Positions 1 through 9,824 of a DNA stretch of 64,000 nucleotides are shown one piece after another. Below the pieces are notes generated by a model. It searched no databases, had not been told where the DNA came from, and saw nothing but the letters and a program-made list of their open reading frames with translations. The position numbers were made by a program, and so were the translations under genes. Each line of letters opens with the position of its first letter. Within the stretch, counting starts at the first letter, position 1. The stretch comes from Petrolisthes cinctipes (lineage: Eukaryota; Arthropoda; Malacostraca; Decapoda; Porcellanidae), in contig JAWQEG010004824.1 in assembly GCA_033782935.1 (NCBI GenBank), positions 1 to 64,000 on the forward strand, given 5' to 3'.

Positions 1-207
1 ACTGCTCTGTCAAAGAACATTGCAGTAAATCAGCGCCTGGCTGATTTGTGTACTGCCGAGGGGGTGTTCTTTGTGGACCCCTACACCTCACTCTTTGGTA
101 GAGACGACCTCTACCAGAGGGATGGCACACATCTCTCACCAAAGGGGAAAGAAGTGCTTTCCAAATTAATGGAAGACGCCGTCCAACGATGTCTCAGGAG
201 CACTTGA
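1..207 (+). pseudogene. CR1 ORF1 C-terminus, SGNH/GDSL esterase-like domain
   Basis: Frame 1 is open from base 1 to a TGA at 205-207 (68 codons). It contains the block FVDPYTSLFGRDDLYQRDGT followed by HLSPKG. DGTH corresponds to the Asp-His block (block V) of SGNH hydrolases, and esterase domains of this kind are known in ORF1 of CR1 and L2 LINEs. The N-terminal serine block would lie outside the window. The ORF is followed about 160 bp later by the endonuclease frame of the same element, the usual CR1 spacing. No start is visible, so this is a partial gene. Confidence 0.75.
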
Positions 208-819
208 CCGAGCGTGGAGGAGAGCCCTCGTCGCTATGCTAGAGTGACCCCAGAGAAGACATTCGCTGAGATCCTGAAGAAGGATATCCCCAGCACTACC
301 AAGACAATGACCAAACCGGGAAACGGAAGAGGATAGGGAGCCCTACAGTTGGGGGTTCCCTGAAGGTTCTATTGTTCAACGCCAGGTCCATCCAAAACAA
401 GTTTTTGGAACTGTGGGCCCTCGTTGCGGCAGAGGAACCCGAGATGGTGGTCATAACGGAGTCATGGTTGAGAACCTCAGACAGAGATCTTGAAGGGGAA
501 TTCGTGATTCCAGGCTACCAACTCTTCCACAAAGATAGAGAGGACAGAGGGGGTGGTGGTGTGCTGTTGTTTGTAAATAACTCTATCAAATCGATGACCT
601 GCAACATCACATCGAACCACGAGCTCCTTGGAGTTGACCTAGAAATAGGCACTGTAAAATACAGAACCCTGCTGCTTTATAGACCCCCTGGACAACTCAG
701 TGAGATGGACAGGGACCTATACCAGTTGCTGGGTGAACTAGTGGACGGCAGGGTGTGCATCCTTATGGGGGACTTCAACACACATGTTGACTGGGAAACC
801 AGAGAGCCCTCTGCTGAGA

Positions 820-1372
820 CGGTGAATAAAACCCACTCTTGTTGATGGAAATACTATATTAAGCCATACAGTTTCGGTAGAATTAAGGAACATAAATATG
901 CCACTAAGACGTGTAATTTAAACAATGTTATTTTTAACCATGTTTGTAATGCCAATCATAGAATTGATTGGCAAGGTAGCCATCTGATGTATAAAAGCAA
1001 CAACTTTTGAAAACGTAAGATAATCGAATCAATGTGCATTGAAAAATACCGCAATTTCAACCTTAGTTATGGTATGTATAAATTAGACCCAATAATGAGA
1101 TCCTTGGTAGAAATGTCCCTTCCCTCACCACACACACCTCACCTCACCTCACCCAGGTGACGCCCAAGGGGATTAATACGTGACCTGCCCTCACCGACAC
1201 CTCCTTCTACTCCTTCCCTCCCCCCTCCACAAACTGTATATAAGTTCATACCTATGTACTATCTATGTCATTCCTTTCTTCTCGCTAGACCACTGAAGAT
1301 GGTGGCAGTGTCCACCGATACTGTATGGCTTAATATATTATTTCCGTCAACAAGAGTGGGTTTTATTCACCG
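820..1372 (+). repeat. 53-bp inverted repeat pair of the Penelope-like insertion
   Basis: The left arm 820-872 begins CGGTGAATAAAACCCACTC. The right arm 1320-1372 is its reverse complement with 2 mismatches over 53 bp. The arms bracket the GIY-YIG remnant. Confidence 0.9.
888..1115 (+). pseudogene. Penelope-like GIY-YIG endonuclease C-terminus, broken
   Basis: A conceptual frame starting at 888 reads EHKYATKTCNLNNVIFNHVC, then NANHRIDWQGSHLMYKS and an in-frame TGA at 1008-1010, then KRKIIESMCIEKYRNFN and YGMYKLDPIM. The residues NHRIDW...N...R+..ES and the trailing L-D match the C-terminal part of the GIY-YIG domain fused to Penelope-like reverse transcriptases. The RT and the GIY-YIG core are missing because of 5' truncation. 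There is no start codon and one stop, so it cannot be functional. Confidence 0.75.
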
Positions 1373-1924
1373 TTTATGATCATCACGCCAGTGTGATTTC
1401 ACCACCATTATGGACCTCTGCTGAGAACACACCACTCTTGGAGTTTGTAGATGATGAATTCCTCACTCAATGGGTAAGGGAGCCAACAAAAGGTGCTAAC
1501 ATACTCGACTTGGTCCTCACCTCCGAGGATGACATCATTCAAGACCTCTCTGTAAACGAAGAAATAGGCGGAAGCGACCACAAGCTTATAAGATTTTCAG
1601 TTAAGGTCCCTAATATGGAGACCGTGACCCCGGTGCATAGAAAATTAGACATGAGGAGAGCGAACTTTGCAAGTCTTCGTGAAGGCGTTGCTGAAAAGGA
1701 ACTAGAGGAGGGAGAGAGTGCTGATGATCTGTGGAGGTCATTCTTGTCTTCCTTCATGGAACTTCAGTCGCGCTTTATTCCTCTGAAGGGAACAGGTCAG
1801 AAGTTCATTCAACCGAAGTGGTTTAATCGGGAAATCCGTAACCTACCAAGGGAGAGGAGAACTGCGTATTTTTCGAGCAAAGACATCTGGGGACTTTGAC
1901 AGTCATAGAAGACTGAATCGAAAC

Positions 1925-3696
1925 GTGAAGTCCAAAATAAGGGTGGCTAAGCGTGCTGAGGAGGTCCGTGTGGCTAGACTCTGCAAAGAGAACCCCAAGG
2001 AGTTTTTCAGTTATGTGAATGGCCGTAAACCAATCCGACGCAGGATCGGTCCCTTGGTGAATGAGGATGGAGCATTGATGCACTCTGATGCAGAAAATGC
2101 TAACCTCTTAAATGAGTACTTCTCTTCAGTGTTCTCTGAGGAGAGTGGTCCCATTCCCGAACCTTTGGACTCCTTCAGTGAGAAATTGGAGTCAATGGTC
2201 TTCACTCAAGAAGAAATCGAGAGAAAAATAATTGAATTAAAAGCAAACAAGTCCCCCGGTCCGGATGGGTTCTTACCTAGAGTGTTGAAAGAAGTGCATG
2301 GTGAAGTATCACGGCACCTGTGCATGGACTTCAACAGGGTAATCCAGACTGGATGTGTTCCTAGAGACTGGCGTGAGCCAGAGGTGACTCCTATCTTCAA
2401 GAAGGGAGATGCTAGCCAACCATCAAACTACAGACCCATCAGTTTAACCTCGATAGTCTGTAAACTCATGGAGAGCATCATGGTGGACAAAATAACAGCA
2501 CACTTAGAATCAAATTTGCTACTGAGGGGTTTCCAGCATGGGTTCCGGCAGCACCGGTCATGCCTCACAAATCTGGTGGAATTCTTCCATTTTGTTTTCA
2601 GTGAGCATGATCGGGATAAAGCGGTCGATGTTGACTACTTAGACTTTCAGAAAGCCTTTGATAAGGTACCCCACCGCCGCCTCCTTCGGAAAGTGCGTGC
2701 ACTGGGCATAGACGGAAATGTGGCAAATTGGATAGAGAACTGGCTAAGTGACAAACGGCAGCGGGTGGTAGTGAATGGACAGGCTTCAGAGTGGGTGCCC
2801 GTTACTAGCGGTGTTCCCCAAGGTTCTGTTCTGGGACCACTACTGTTTATCATCTATGTTATCATCACGTGGTTGCCAAGATTTCCAAATTCGCTGATGA
2901 CACTAAGCTTTGTATGAATGTCGCGAAAGAAGGAAATACTACCCGCTTACAAGAAGATCTTAGGAAGATCGGGGAGTGGTCTGACATGTGGCAAATGCCA
3001 TTTAACGTGAACAAATGTAAAGTTATGCACATAGGCCACAGAAACCCCCGAACAGAGTATAACCTTAAGGGCAATGCTCTCGTAAGCACTGATACTGAGA
3101 AAGACTTGGGTGTAACTATCACCAGCGACCTCAAGTTCTCAAAGCAGTGTATTGAGGCTGAGAAGAAAGCCCAAAGGATGTTAGGGTACATAAAGCGACA
3201 GTTTGGATACCGGAACAAGGAGATAGTACTTTGTCTGTACAATTCCCTTGTCCGACCGCACCTGGAGTATGCAGTCCAGTTTTGGAGTCCTTCTTACCGA
3301 AAGGATATCGTGAGATTGGAACGAGTGCAAGCAAGGGCAACCAAACTTATACCCTCTCTTAGACACAAGAGCTATAAAGATCGGTTGGTAGAACTCGACC
3401 TGTTCTCTTTGGAAACCCGGAGACTGCGTGGTCAGCTTATCGAAGTGTTTAAAATACTACGAGGCTTTGACAATGTAGACTACAGGGACATTTTCCAACT
3501 CAGTGAGGGCACAACCAGGAATCATGGCTACAAACTTGAACTGAAGCGATACAACCGTGATCTGTGTGGTAAATTCTTTACATACAGCATCTGCGGTACT
3601 TGGAACGCGCTTCCTGCTGACGTAGTCAACAGCAACTCTGTGGATCAGTTCAAGTCCAGATTAGACAAAGTCTTAAATCATCGTCTAGGTGTTTAA
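1925..3696 (+). pseudogene. CR1 reverse transcriptase, frameshifted
   Basis: RT of the LINE. The first part (1925 to about 2855) holds NKSPGPDGFLPRVLKE, YRPISLTS, the GFR motif HGFRQHRSCLTNLVEF, DFQKAFDKVPH (first catalytic Asp region) and SGVPQGSVLGPLLF. The second part (2869-3696), in another frame, starts at KFADDTK (FADD, 2890-2901) and continues through the thumb to the C-terminus HRLGV. Bases usually found between PLLF and FADD are missing, which causes the frame change. NSLVRPHLEYAVQFWSP and the charged RRLRGQLIEVFKIL segment are typical of CR1-group RT C-termini. A pseudogene relic of retrotransposition machinery. Confidence 0.88.
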
Positions 3697-3826
3697 GCCG
3701 TTGTTCGAGTGTTCCTTGATGGTTTACATGACACATTCGAGGACGGTCGCCTACTTGCGCAACTAAACCCACAGGTACCCTTTTTGTATGGATTGTAAGG
3801 GCCCCTAGGGTACTTCTTTTCCTTGT

Positions 3827-3828
<2 letters not shown>

Positions 3829-3861
<33 letters not shown>
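3829..3861 (+). repeat. (CT)n microsatellite at the CR1 3' end
   Basis: A pure CT run of about 33 bp, starting about 130 bp after the RT stop codon. CR1-group LINEs end in short tandem motifs rather than poly(A), so it probably marks the 3' terminus of the copy. The following 200 bp are AT-rich with nothing recognisable. Confidence 0.85.
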
Positions 3862-3865
<4 letters not shown>

Positions 3866-4059
3866 GTTATTGGCCAACACTTGTCACTCATACCATATCC
3901 TAAAATTATGATGCAGGAATCTTAACAAATCAACATATCTCAACGTAAAAATATATACATTCTCACTTTAAATATATTTTTTTATTTTCTGGTCAAATAT
4001 ATAATTATAGATATTTTGTTCTCCTTGGCTTCCATAATTAGTAATACCTTATCCATGGT

Positions 4060-4215
4060 GCTGCGCTTACGTAAGCCGAAGTTCATTACGGGGAATTCGT
4101 ATAGTCTGAAGGGTGTAGTTATTGCTGTTTTTTGTATATCCTCCTCTGCAAAGGGGATTTGGTGGAAAGCCCTGACGAGGTTGTCACAAACCACAGTTGC
4201 AAAGCTGCCCCTAGA
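4060..4215 (-). pseudogene. Gypsy A reverse transcriptase fragment (distal part)
   Basis: The minus strand encodes NLVRAFHQIPFAEEDIQKTA then ITTPFRLYEFPVMNFGLRK, which is the Ty3/Gypsy RT segment running from the first catalytic-Asp region to just before the fingers-palm helix. Similarity stops after FGLRK. It continues the RT fragment that ends at 4929, with about 0.7 kb of unrelated DNA between them. Confidence 0.75.
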
Positions 4216-4928
4216 GGTGGCAAGCTGACACTTAACAAGAATTCTGAGGATCGTATAGCTTTTGATAATGATAAATTAGTTTTATACCCAGGTTCGGGGT
4301 AAGGAGAATATGGCAAAGGGGCAGGTAATCTTACAAATTACTTTAATTCACAAATATATTATACACAAGAAATAAATAAGCCAGTAATAATAATACCCAA
4401 GAACAAATTGATAGCAAGCCCAAAATACAAATAGTAACTTGATCAGTAATCCCAAGACACAGACAAAGACATAGATATAATATTAACCTAACTGGAGGAA
4501 ACAGTGCAAATACCACCCGTGAACAATACACACAAAAAAATGACAAATACTCAACCTTGGGTCACAGGTACAGTTCTAGTGTTTTCAGTCACTGGAGAGG
4601 AGAGGAGGTCGAGTGTGTGCCCGGTTGCCCTGCCACGAAGTCACTGATCCAAGGAACTAAGCTACCCCTCCTCAACACCTCTGAATAGAGGCCTACGTGA
4701 CTAGGAGAGATTGAAGAATGGAGGAATGAAGGAGGGTGTGGTGGAGAGGGGTAGTTAACGAGAGGAGGGTGAGTTAATGAGAAGTTAACTAAGGTGTGAC
4801 TGGCTTCTCTCTCTCTCCCTCACACACAAAAACACACACATACAGAAGTTATAAACATACATAAATACACCTATATAGACATACACAAGTAATACACAAA
4901 CAAATACACATACATATATATATATATC
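4216..4928. other. Unassigned 0.7-kb insertion splitting the Gypsy A RT
   Basis: No coding similarity on either strand. It begins and ends next to a similar heptamer of the RT (CTCGTCA at one border, CTTGTCA at the other), which may be a decayed target-site duplication. It contains AT-rich blocks, a purine-rich stretch (about 4708-4795) and a CA/TA-rich end (about 4820-4927). A short motif, ATACCCAGGTTCGGG, also occurs in the LTRs of Gypsy B, so a solo LTR is possible but unproven. Confidence 0.4.
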
Positions 4929-5640
4929 GTGACAAGATCAATCTTGGAGAAAAAATGTACATCCTTGCAGCTTCGAGTGAAAATCAAGGACATGCGGGAT
5001 GGGATACCTGTCATGGAAGGTGACTGCATTCAGGGCCCTGTAATCACCGCATGCCCTCCATTCACCTTCTTGCTGTTTGGGTACCATGCGCTGTCAGACG
5101 GCCTGGCTACCCCTTGTTTGATCACCACCGTAAACTCCCGTTGTGCAGCTCCTAGTCGCTCTGGGGGCATACGTCGAGGCTTGGAAAAAACTGGGGGGCC
5201 CGTCGTTGTGATTGTGTGGTGGATACCTGCATCTTTGATTTTTGGGGAAGTCTCTGCAGAGCGTAAAAGTGGGAAATCGTGAATAATGGTATCGTAAGTG
5301 TTGCTTTGTGTGATTTGTGTAATAGTAGGTGTGGCTTGTCGGCAGTTTCTGGTGGGAATAGTAGCTCCTGAAGGTTGGTGTATGAGTCATGGGCCGTCAG
5401 GAAGTCCAGGCCTAATATTGGTGCTTGGAGGTCCGCTACCACGAACGGCAATACTTCGTACTCGTCCTTCAACAGTGTGACGCCCCTACTCCTGGTTCGT
5501 AGGTGGCGATAGGAGAATGGTCTGCAGCGAGATCATAAGCGGTAGACGCCTGCCTCTTGCGGTCCTTCTCCAGGGGGGAACAACGCTCACTTTGGAGCCC
5601 GAGTCGATAAGGAACGTGTCTCCTGACCCGAAGTCCTCTA
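4929..5640 (-). pseudogene. Gypsy A protease and start of reverse transcriptase
   Basis: The minus strand from 5640 shows the retropepsin active site LIDSGSKVSVVPP (about 5580-5625), where DSG is the catalytic triad. About 50 residues later comes VADLQAPILGLDFLTAHD (5401-5454), the conserved C-terminal ILGxDFL block of the protease. Further on, WYPNSKK, then after a frameshift CGDYRALNAVT and DRYPIPHVLDF, are the N-terminal RT blocks of Ty3/Gypsy. RT is cut at about 4929, where TA repeats begin. At least three frame changes make it nonfunctional. Confidence 0.78.
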
Positions 5641-6009
5641 CCTATAGCAGTGTGCGAGCGTTATTGCGTTGGGGCACACATGTACCCGCAGGGGGAAGGT
5701 CTAGGGGCATGAGAGGGGGAACAAGTGAGTGTACATGGGACGACGTACAGTGAGCTGGGTCCGTGCGTGGTTGAGGGCGTGGCGTAGTAGCGTGGGTGGC
5801 TTGTTCGTGTTGATCGACTTGTCGTAGCGTAGAGTGTGAGGAACGAACGGCGGTGGCGTCTTGACGGTTCGTGTGCTTGTTCGTGGCTTCAAGGGTATGG
5901 TAATTGTGGTTCTTGTATCGTTGCATCGTGTGTACGCATGTTGCAGGCCCAGTGGGTTAGCTAGAATGTGTGGCGGTGACTTCTTGGGCGTGTTCTTGCC
6001 ACCGCCTTA

Positions 6010-6126
6010 TTCGTTTCCCTGGTAACCACTGGGTGGCTGACGAATGTCAGGGGACGCCCACTGGCAAGGTGGGCGGCAATTACGTGCGCTATTACCAAAG
6101 CGTTAGTGGTAGAACCACAGTTGCAT
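6010..6126 (-). pseudogene. Gypsy A zinc-knuckle relic between gag and protease
   Basis: The minus strand reads LWFYH, a stop (TAA), then RFGNSARNCRPPCQW. Arthropod Gypsy elements commonly carry a C-FYHRRFG...C..PC-W motif between gag and protease. Here the first Cys is replaced by Trp and a stop follows the His. The spacing and the CRPPCQW end make the identity likely. Confidence 0.6.
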
Positions 6127-6139
6127 GAGTGGAGTGATG

Positions 6140-7249
6140 TTATTGTGTTGATGGGGTGAAGGATTGAAATGTGGAGGTAGCGTTGTGCTGTGTGAGGTAC
6201 TGAGGCAACGGAGGGAGAATGCGTGGAGATGCGGTGAGATATTGGTGAAGATAAGGGTGGTTGTGTTCTGGGCGTGTGTTAGGGAATGGAGTACTGGGGT
6301 GTGTATAAGTGTTAGGGAGATGGTGTTGCGTAGTTGTTTGGTGGGGCTGAGTGGATACGTGTGTGTGAAGTTGGTGATGTGGGTATGAGTGTCTAATAGG
6401 TGTGTGATGCTGGGGGAGGTTGGAAATGGGTTGAGAATGTTGAGATGTGGGTGGTGTGTTATGTATATGAGGTTGAATGGACGTGGGGGGTGCAGAGGTG
6501 GATGTATGTGCTTGATGGGTGGGGTATGAGAGGTGTTGGAAGTGAGGAGAGGAAGCGGGTGGAGCGTGATGTGTAGAGGGTGTTGAAGATGGTGGGGTAG
6601 TAGTGGTTGTGTTGACGTGGTGGTGTAGTTGTGGTGGGTCGGCTTCAGAATATACGTTCATGATAGCGTCTGCATGTTTCACGTATTGGTTTATGGGAAG
6701 ATCAAGGTGGGCCTGGAGGTGGAGTTGCACCGTCGCAGGGAACAGCTTGGAGTGGCGCATCTTGAGTAGCGCCTCTGAGAAGTGGTCTCTCGCCTTCTCA
6801 TTCAGCTCCTGCATGTGCCGTAAGACCCCGGTTGGACGGCGGCCGTCCACTTGTATAGCTTCTAAGGCCTTCAGGTACTCCTGGTCGGACATATAATGTG
6901 ATGAAACTCTATCGACCTTCAAATCTTCGTAGGATGGGCATTGAGTGATAGTGGTAGGCAAGGCCAAGAGGTATATCTCTTGGCCTTGGTGGTAGGGATA
7001 GCATCGAATATGTCCTCTGCGAGTACCCGGAGGACGGCATTGAACTTCTGTTCGCTCGTGAGTTTCCATGTGATGGAACCAAGAGTGTACGTTAAGTGAG
7101 AAAGGTGGGACATAAGGTGATTGTGAGGTGGCGTTATGTAACGAGGAAGTAGTGGGTGTTGAAGTGGAAGAATGTTGTGGGTGTGCGTGAACGGCAGCAT
7201 TAAGTGATAGGGTGGACGCTACTGATTGTGAGGCTAGAGTGGTGTCCAT
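6140..7249 (-). pseudogene. Gypsy A gag polyprotein
   Basis: A 369-codon ORF starting at ATG 7249. The gag core is at residues about 110-200: ITQCPSYEDLKVDR, MSDQEYLKALEAIQVDGRRP, TGVLRHMQELNEKARDHF, then LFPATVQLHLQAHLDLPINQ. This matches the capsid-like gag of the arthropod Gypsy group in which GRRPS..LRHLQ is conserved. The segment upstream of the core is in another frame (minus, 7200-6919, with LTSEQKFNAVLRVLAEDIF), so residues about 60-100 of the listed ORF are out of frame. The C-terminus is a His/Thr/Pro-rich low-complexity tail. Confidence 0.7.
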
Positions 7250-9010
7250 GGTGTAATACAGTGAAAACTATAGGAAAGGTAGGGGTATGAGGGTGTAGTA
7301 ATAATAATATAATAGTGGTGGTGAGTAGTATGGGCGGGTATGGGCGCAGGTGTGTGTGTGGGATACACGACTAGGTGGCGCAGGGATTTATACAAAAATA
7401 CGTAGAAAAGGGTATGGAAAAAAATGAGGAGAAGTAGCACTTGGGGGAGGCTTTACTGAGGAAAAGTGGTGGAATTGGCATAAACAGTACTTAGCTTAAA
7501 GATTGACATGCGTCCTTAAGAGTATGCGTTGATGTGGCGTAGTTGATTGCAGAGTCGTAGGGCGTTGGCGGCGATGCACGTGGAGTTTGCTTATGGACGT
7601 GCCGTGGTTGGAGTTGAGCACGTGTGTGGTGGAGGTGAGACGATCGGGCAGCGATGCACGTAGTGTTGTGATGCTGTGCACGTGGCTGGAGTGGAGCACG
7701 TGGGTACGTAGAGGAGCGATGTCGGGCAGTGATGCACGTTGTTACGATTAGTAGTTGATTTTCATAAGGTTGTATTTCATAAACACTTTCTTGGTGAGAG
7801 GTTGTTTTGTATTTACCTGCAAGAACAAAAATAAACTAATCAAACCATGGTAGGTACAAAAACATTACAACATTTCAATTAAATTAACATAATTATTAAC
7901 ACCTTTTCTTAAACAAATAAATGACCAACACTATTTAATACTCAAGGCCTCACGTTTGATAGAGATAGGTTGAAATATTTATCATCACCAATATTTACTA
8001 CAAACCCCCTCTTCATACCAACATTATTTCTGTCACCTCTAGATATATTTAAATAGTCCAGTATGTTTAACACAACTTTAACACACTCAGAATGTATAGG
8101 TTTCCTTAAATAATAACCTCAAGAAATGTTTAAACAATAAGGACGTACACAGCACTAAGGGGGTAAGCCGGTAGCTACTCACAGTGTCTAATGTTGGTGT
8201 TACCGGTAGGGCTGGGTGACTGATTCTGACGTGATAGCAGGCCTACAGGGCCCTAACTAACTTACATCTAGTAGTTCTCTTAATCGCCAGCAGATAGCTA
8301 GTTATGGTTTCAAATGGTGGTTTGTTTCTCATTCAAGAAATGATACATGATCCAATTATTCATTTCCTCACAGATATTTGAGTTAATAAAGTATCTAGTG
8401 GTTCATTTGACACACGTAGTGTAACATTGAGGGATGTGCACGTGGAGGGACGAGTAACCGGCAGCGATGCACATAATGTAGAGGAGAAGGCGAATAGGTA
8501 CCCCTTGGGAGAGTAACGTGTGTGTGTTTGTAATGGGCGAAGGGAGGGTGTGAAAATAAGCAGGAAGGGAGTATACTTGTTGTGCGGGAGAGAACAGGGA
8601 ACTAGGAGGTAGGAAATAACAGCAGGGTGGTAGAATGGAAGGGTAGGTAAGGTAGCGAAACAGCGGACAAGAGTAGAAAAAAAAAGGCGGGAGTAAGGAG
8701 ACAGAACAGACAGGAAAGTAAAGTAATGGGGGGCAAAATTACGTTATGCAAAATTGGGTGGGATAGAGCATTGGGGAATGTCGACACAATACGAAAACAA
8801 GCTAATACACGGGGATAGGAAAGTGTAAGTGTACGGGGTACCTTAGGAGCGAATCGATGAGGTAGTCGTAGGTGAAGCGGTGAAGTGTTGATTGAAGCGT
8901 AGTTGTGGGGTCGCTAGAACGTCAGTGTTGGCGTGTTGCAGAGGTTGAAGTGCACGTACCGTAGTGGACCTTGCGTGCGATGTACGTACTACCTTGTACC
9001 ATGTAACAGA
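7250..9010. other. Non-coding stretch upstream of Gypsy A gag
   Basis: No protein similarity seen. On the minus strand this would be the leader between a possible LTR and gag, but it is unusually long. It holds several copies of a GATGCACGT/GAGCACGTG-like motif (for example near 7573, 7618, 7652, 7675, 7697, 7729 and 8434). The repeats are short and irregular. A purine-rich stretch occupies about 8520-8720. Confidence 0.4.
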
Positions 9011-9019
9011 GTTGAAAAG

Positions 9020-9330
9020 CTGGGGTCACTAATTGAGACATTAAGGAAGCTCCTTATGCATCTACCCGGGTGAACAGACTTTAGAATACACGGTACAGTT
9101 TATTGGTAATATACAGGTCCTTCCACTTCGGTAGCTCGCTGGATAGTCTGCTGTACAAGCCCAAACCCGCTCCTTTTATCTCCTTCCTTCAGGTTCCCGT
9201 ATGTAGCGTCACTCACGTGATCATGCTATCACCTGACCTGCTGCACCCACCTCGATTCGTGCCTGGAGGAAGCAGGATGCTGGCGGCTGGACTCCCAAGA
9301 GTACGTTAAGCTGAGTCAGGGGACGGGATT
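9020..9330 (-). promoter_or_regulatory. LTR-like promoter and polyadenylation region (candidate)
   Basis: On the minus strand there is an ATAAAAGG box at about 9171-9178, then about 80 bp downstream AATAAA at about 9100, then the short block ACTGTACCGTGTATTCTAAA. A TATA-like box followed by AATAAA within 100 bp is the U3-R arrangement of many Gypsy LTRs, and the orientation agrees with Gypsy A. No second copy exists in the window to define LTR edges, so this is an inference. Confidence 0.35.
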
Positions 9331-9824
9331 AACCAAACCGCCAGACTGTGGCTTGCCTGTCTGGGACGGGGAGAGTACAAAGGAACAGGGAGCGGTGTAC
9401 CAGCACATGGAATATATATAGAAGAATACGGAGTGGTGCGTATGGCACCACTACAAGAACAAAAGGAACAGTTGGAGAGACGAAACAGATCAAACAATCC
9501 TAGGAGGACCGGATTGGAATGGTATGGTATTGTATTTGATTCTGGACAGGAGTCATGATTGGGATAAGAAAAAACAAAAAAACATGAGACGTGTGATAGA
9601 GAACAAGGTAGACTCATTGAGGAGGTCTAACAGGGAGTCGACATGACCGTGAGAGAAGTAGAAGGGAACGATTGCTGCCAAGGAGCATTCTATTGGGGAC
9701 ACTTAATGCGAAAATGTTGGACTGTAACTCGAGTCTGACAGTTCTGGCTGAATAGGGGGTGCCTCGTCATGTGACCACTGACGGCTAAATAGTCCGGAAT
9801 TTGTTGTTTGTAAAGCACCTATAA
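9331..9824. other. Intergenic, no feature recognised
   Basis: Mixed-composition sequence. The longest open frame (minus, about 100 codons) has no recognisable motif and is not supported as a gene. Confidence 0.5.

Larger units (their letters stand above)
820..1414 (+). mobile_element. 5'-truncated Penelope-like element inserted in the CR1 LINE
   Basis: An insertion of about 595 bp flanked by a 12-bp target-site duplication, CCTCTGCTGAGA, at 808-819 and 1415-1426. Removing it restores the CR1 endonuclease frame. The 5' part encodes the C-terminus of a Penelope-type GIY-YIG endonuclease (888-1115). Near-identical 53-bp inverted repeats lie at 820-872 and 1320-1372. A 42-bp tail (1373-1414) follows the right repeat, so the element is not symmetric like a DNA transposon. 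Penelope-like elements are known to be 5'-truncated, to carry odd terminal repeats and to make variable TSDs, which fits. The assignment comes from the protein remnant and the TSD, both directly visible. Confidence 0.8.
327..1899 (+). pseudogene. CR1 ORF2 endonuclease domain, interrupted
   Basis: APE-type endonuclease of the LINE. Motifs in order: LLFNARSIQNK (N-terminal Asn motif, about 369-401), ITESWL (catalytic Glu motif, about 450-475), LYRPPG, MGDFNTHVDW (about 766-795), then after the insertion NILDLVLTS and GGSDHKLIRF (C-terminal SDH motif, about 1570-1595). The reading frame is broken at 820 by the Penelope-like element and resumes at 1415 with the same residues (SAE), because the target site was duplicated. 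The downstream ORF ends at a TGA at 1897-1899, and the RT continues in another frame from 1925. No single start codon can be assigned. Confidence 0.85.
1..3861 (+). mobile_element. CR1-clade LINE, 5' end outside window, degraded
   Basis: A non-LTR retrotransposon reads left to right: the end of ORF1 (esterase-like), an APE-type endonuclease, a reverse transcriptase, a short 3' UTR and a terminal CT microsatellite. The order esterase-ORF1, then EN-RT, is the organisation of CR1/L2-group LINEs. The copy is dead. The endonuclease is split by a Penelope-like insertion (820-1414), there is a frameshift near 1900, and sequence is missing around 2855-2869 just before the FADD motif. The 5' end lies beyond the window. 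Clade assignment rests on motif resemblance, not on a phylogeny. Confidence 0.88.
4060..7249 (-). mobile_element. Gypsy-type LTR retrotransposon A, heavily decayed
   Basis: Read on the minus strand, the remnants come in normal Gypsy order: gag (7249 to 6140), a cysteine-poor zinc-knuckle relic (about 6126-6010), aspartic protease (about 5640-5370) and the start of RT (5150-4929 and 4215-4060). Multiple frameshifts and stops separate them. RT ends abruptly after FGLRK at about 4060; no RNase H, integrase or 3' LTR is visible. A segment at 4216-4928 appears inserted in the RT. An LTR-like promoter region may be present near 9060-9200, but LTR borders could not be fixed. Confidence 0.75.

Noticed and set aside
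820..1372. A cut-and-paste DNA transposon, because of the 53-bp inverted repeats
   Set aside because: The interior encodes a Penelope-type GIY-YIG remnant, the right repeat is followed by a 42-bp tail inside the TSD, and the TSD is 12 bp.
820..1414. A hammerhead ribozyme as reported for some Penelope-like repeats
   Set aside because: No CTGATGA...GAAA core in a foldable context was found; CTGATGTA near 985 lacks partners.
9306..9617. Minus-strand 103-codon protein
   Set aside because: No motif, biased composition, no neighbours supporting it.
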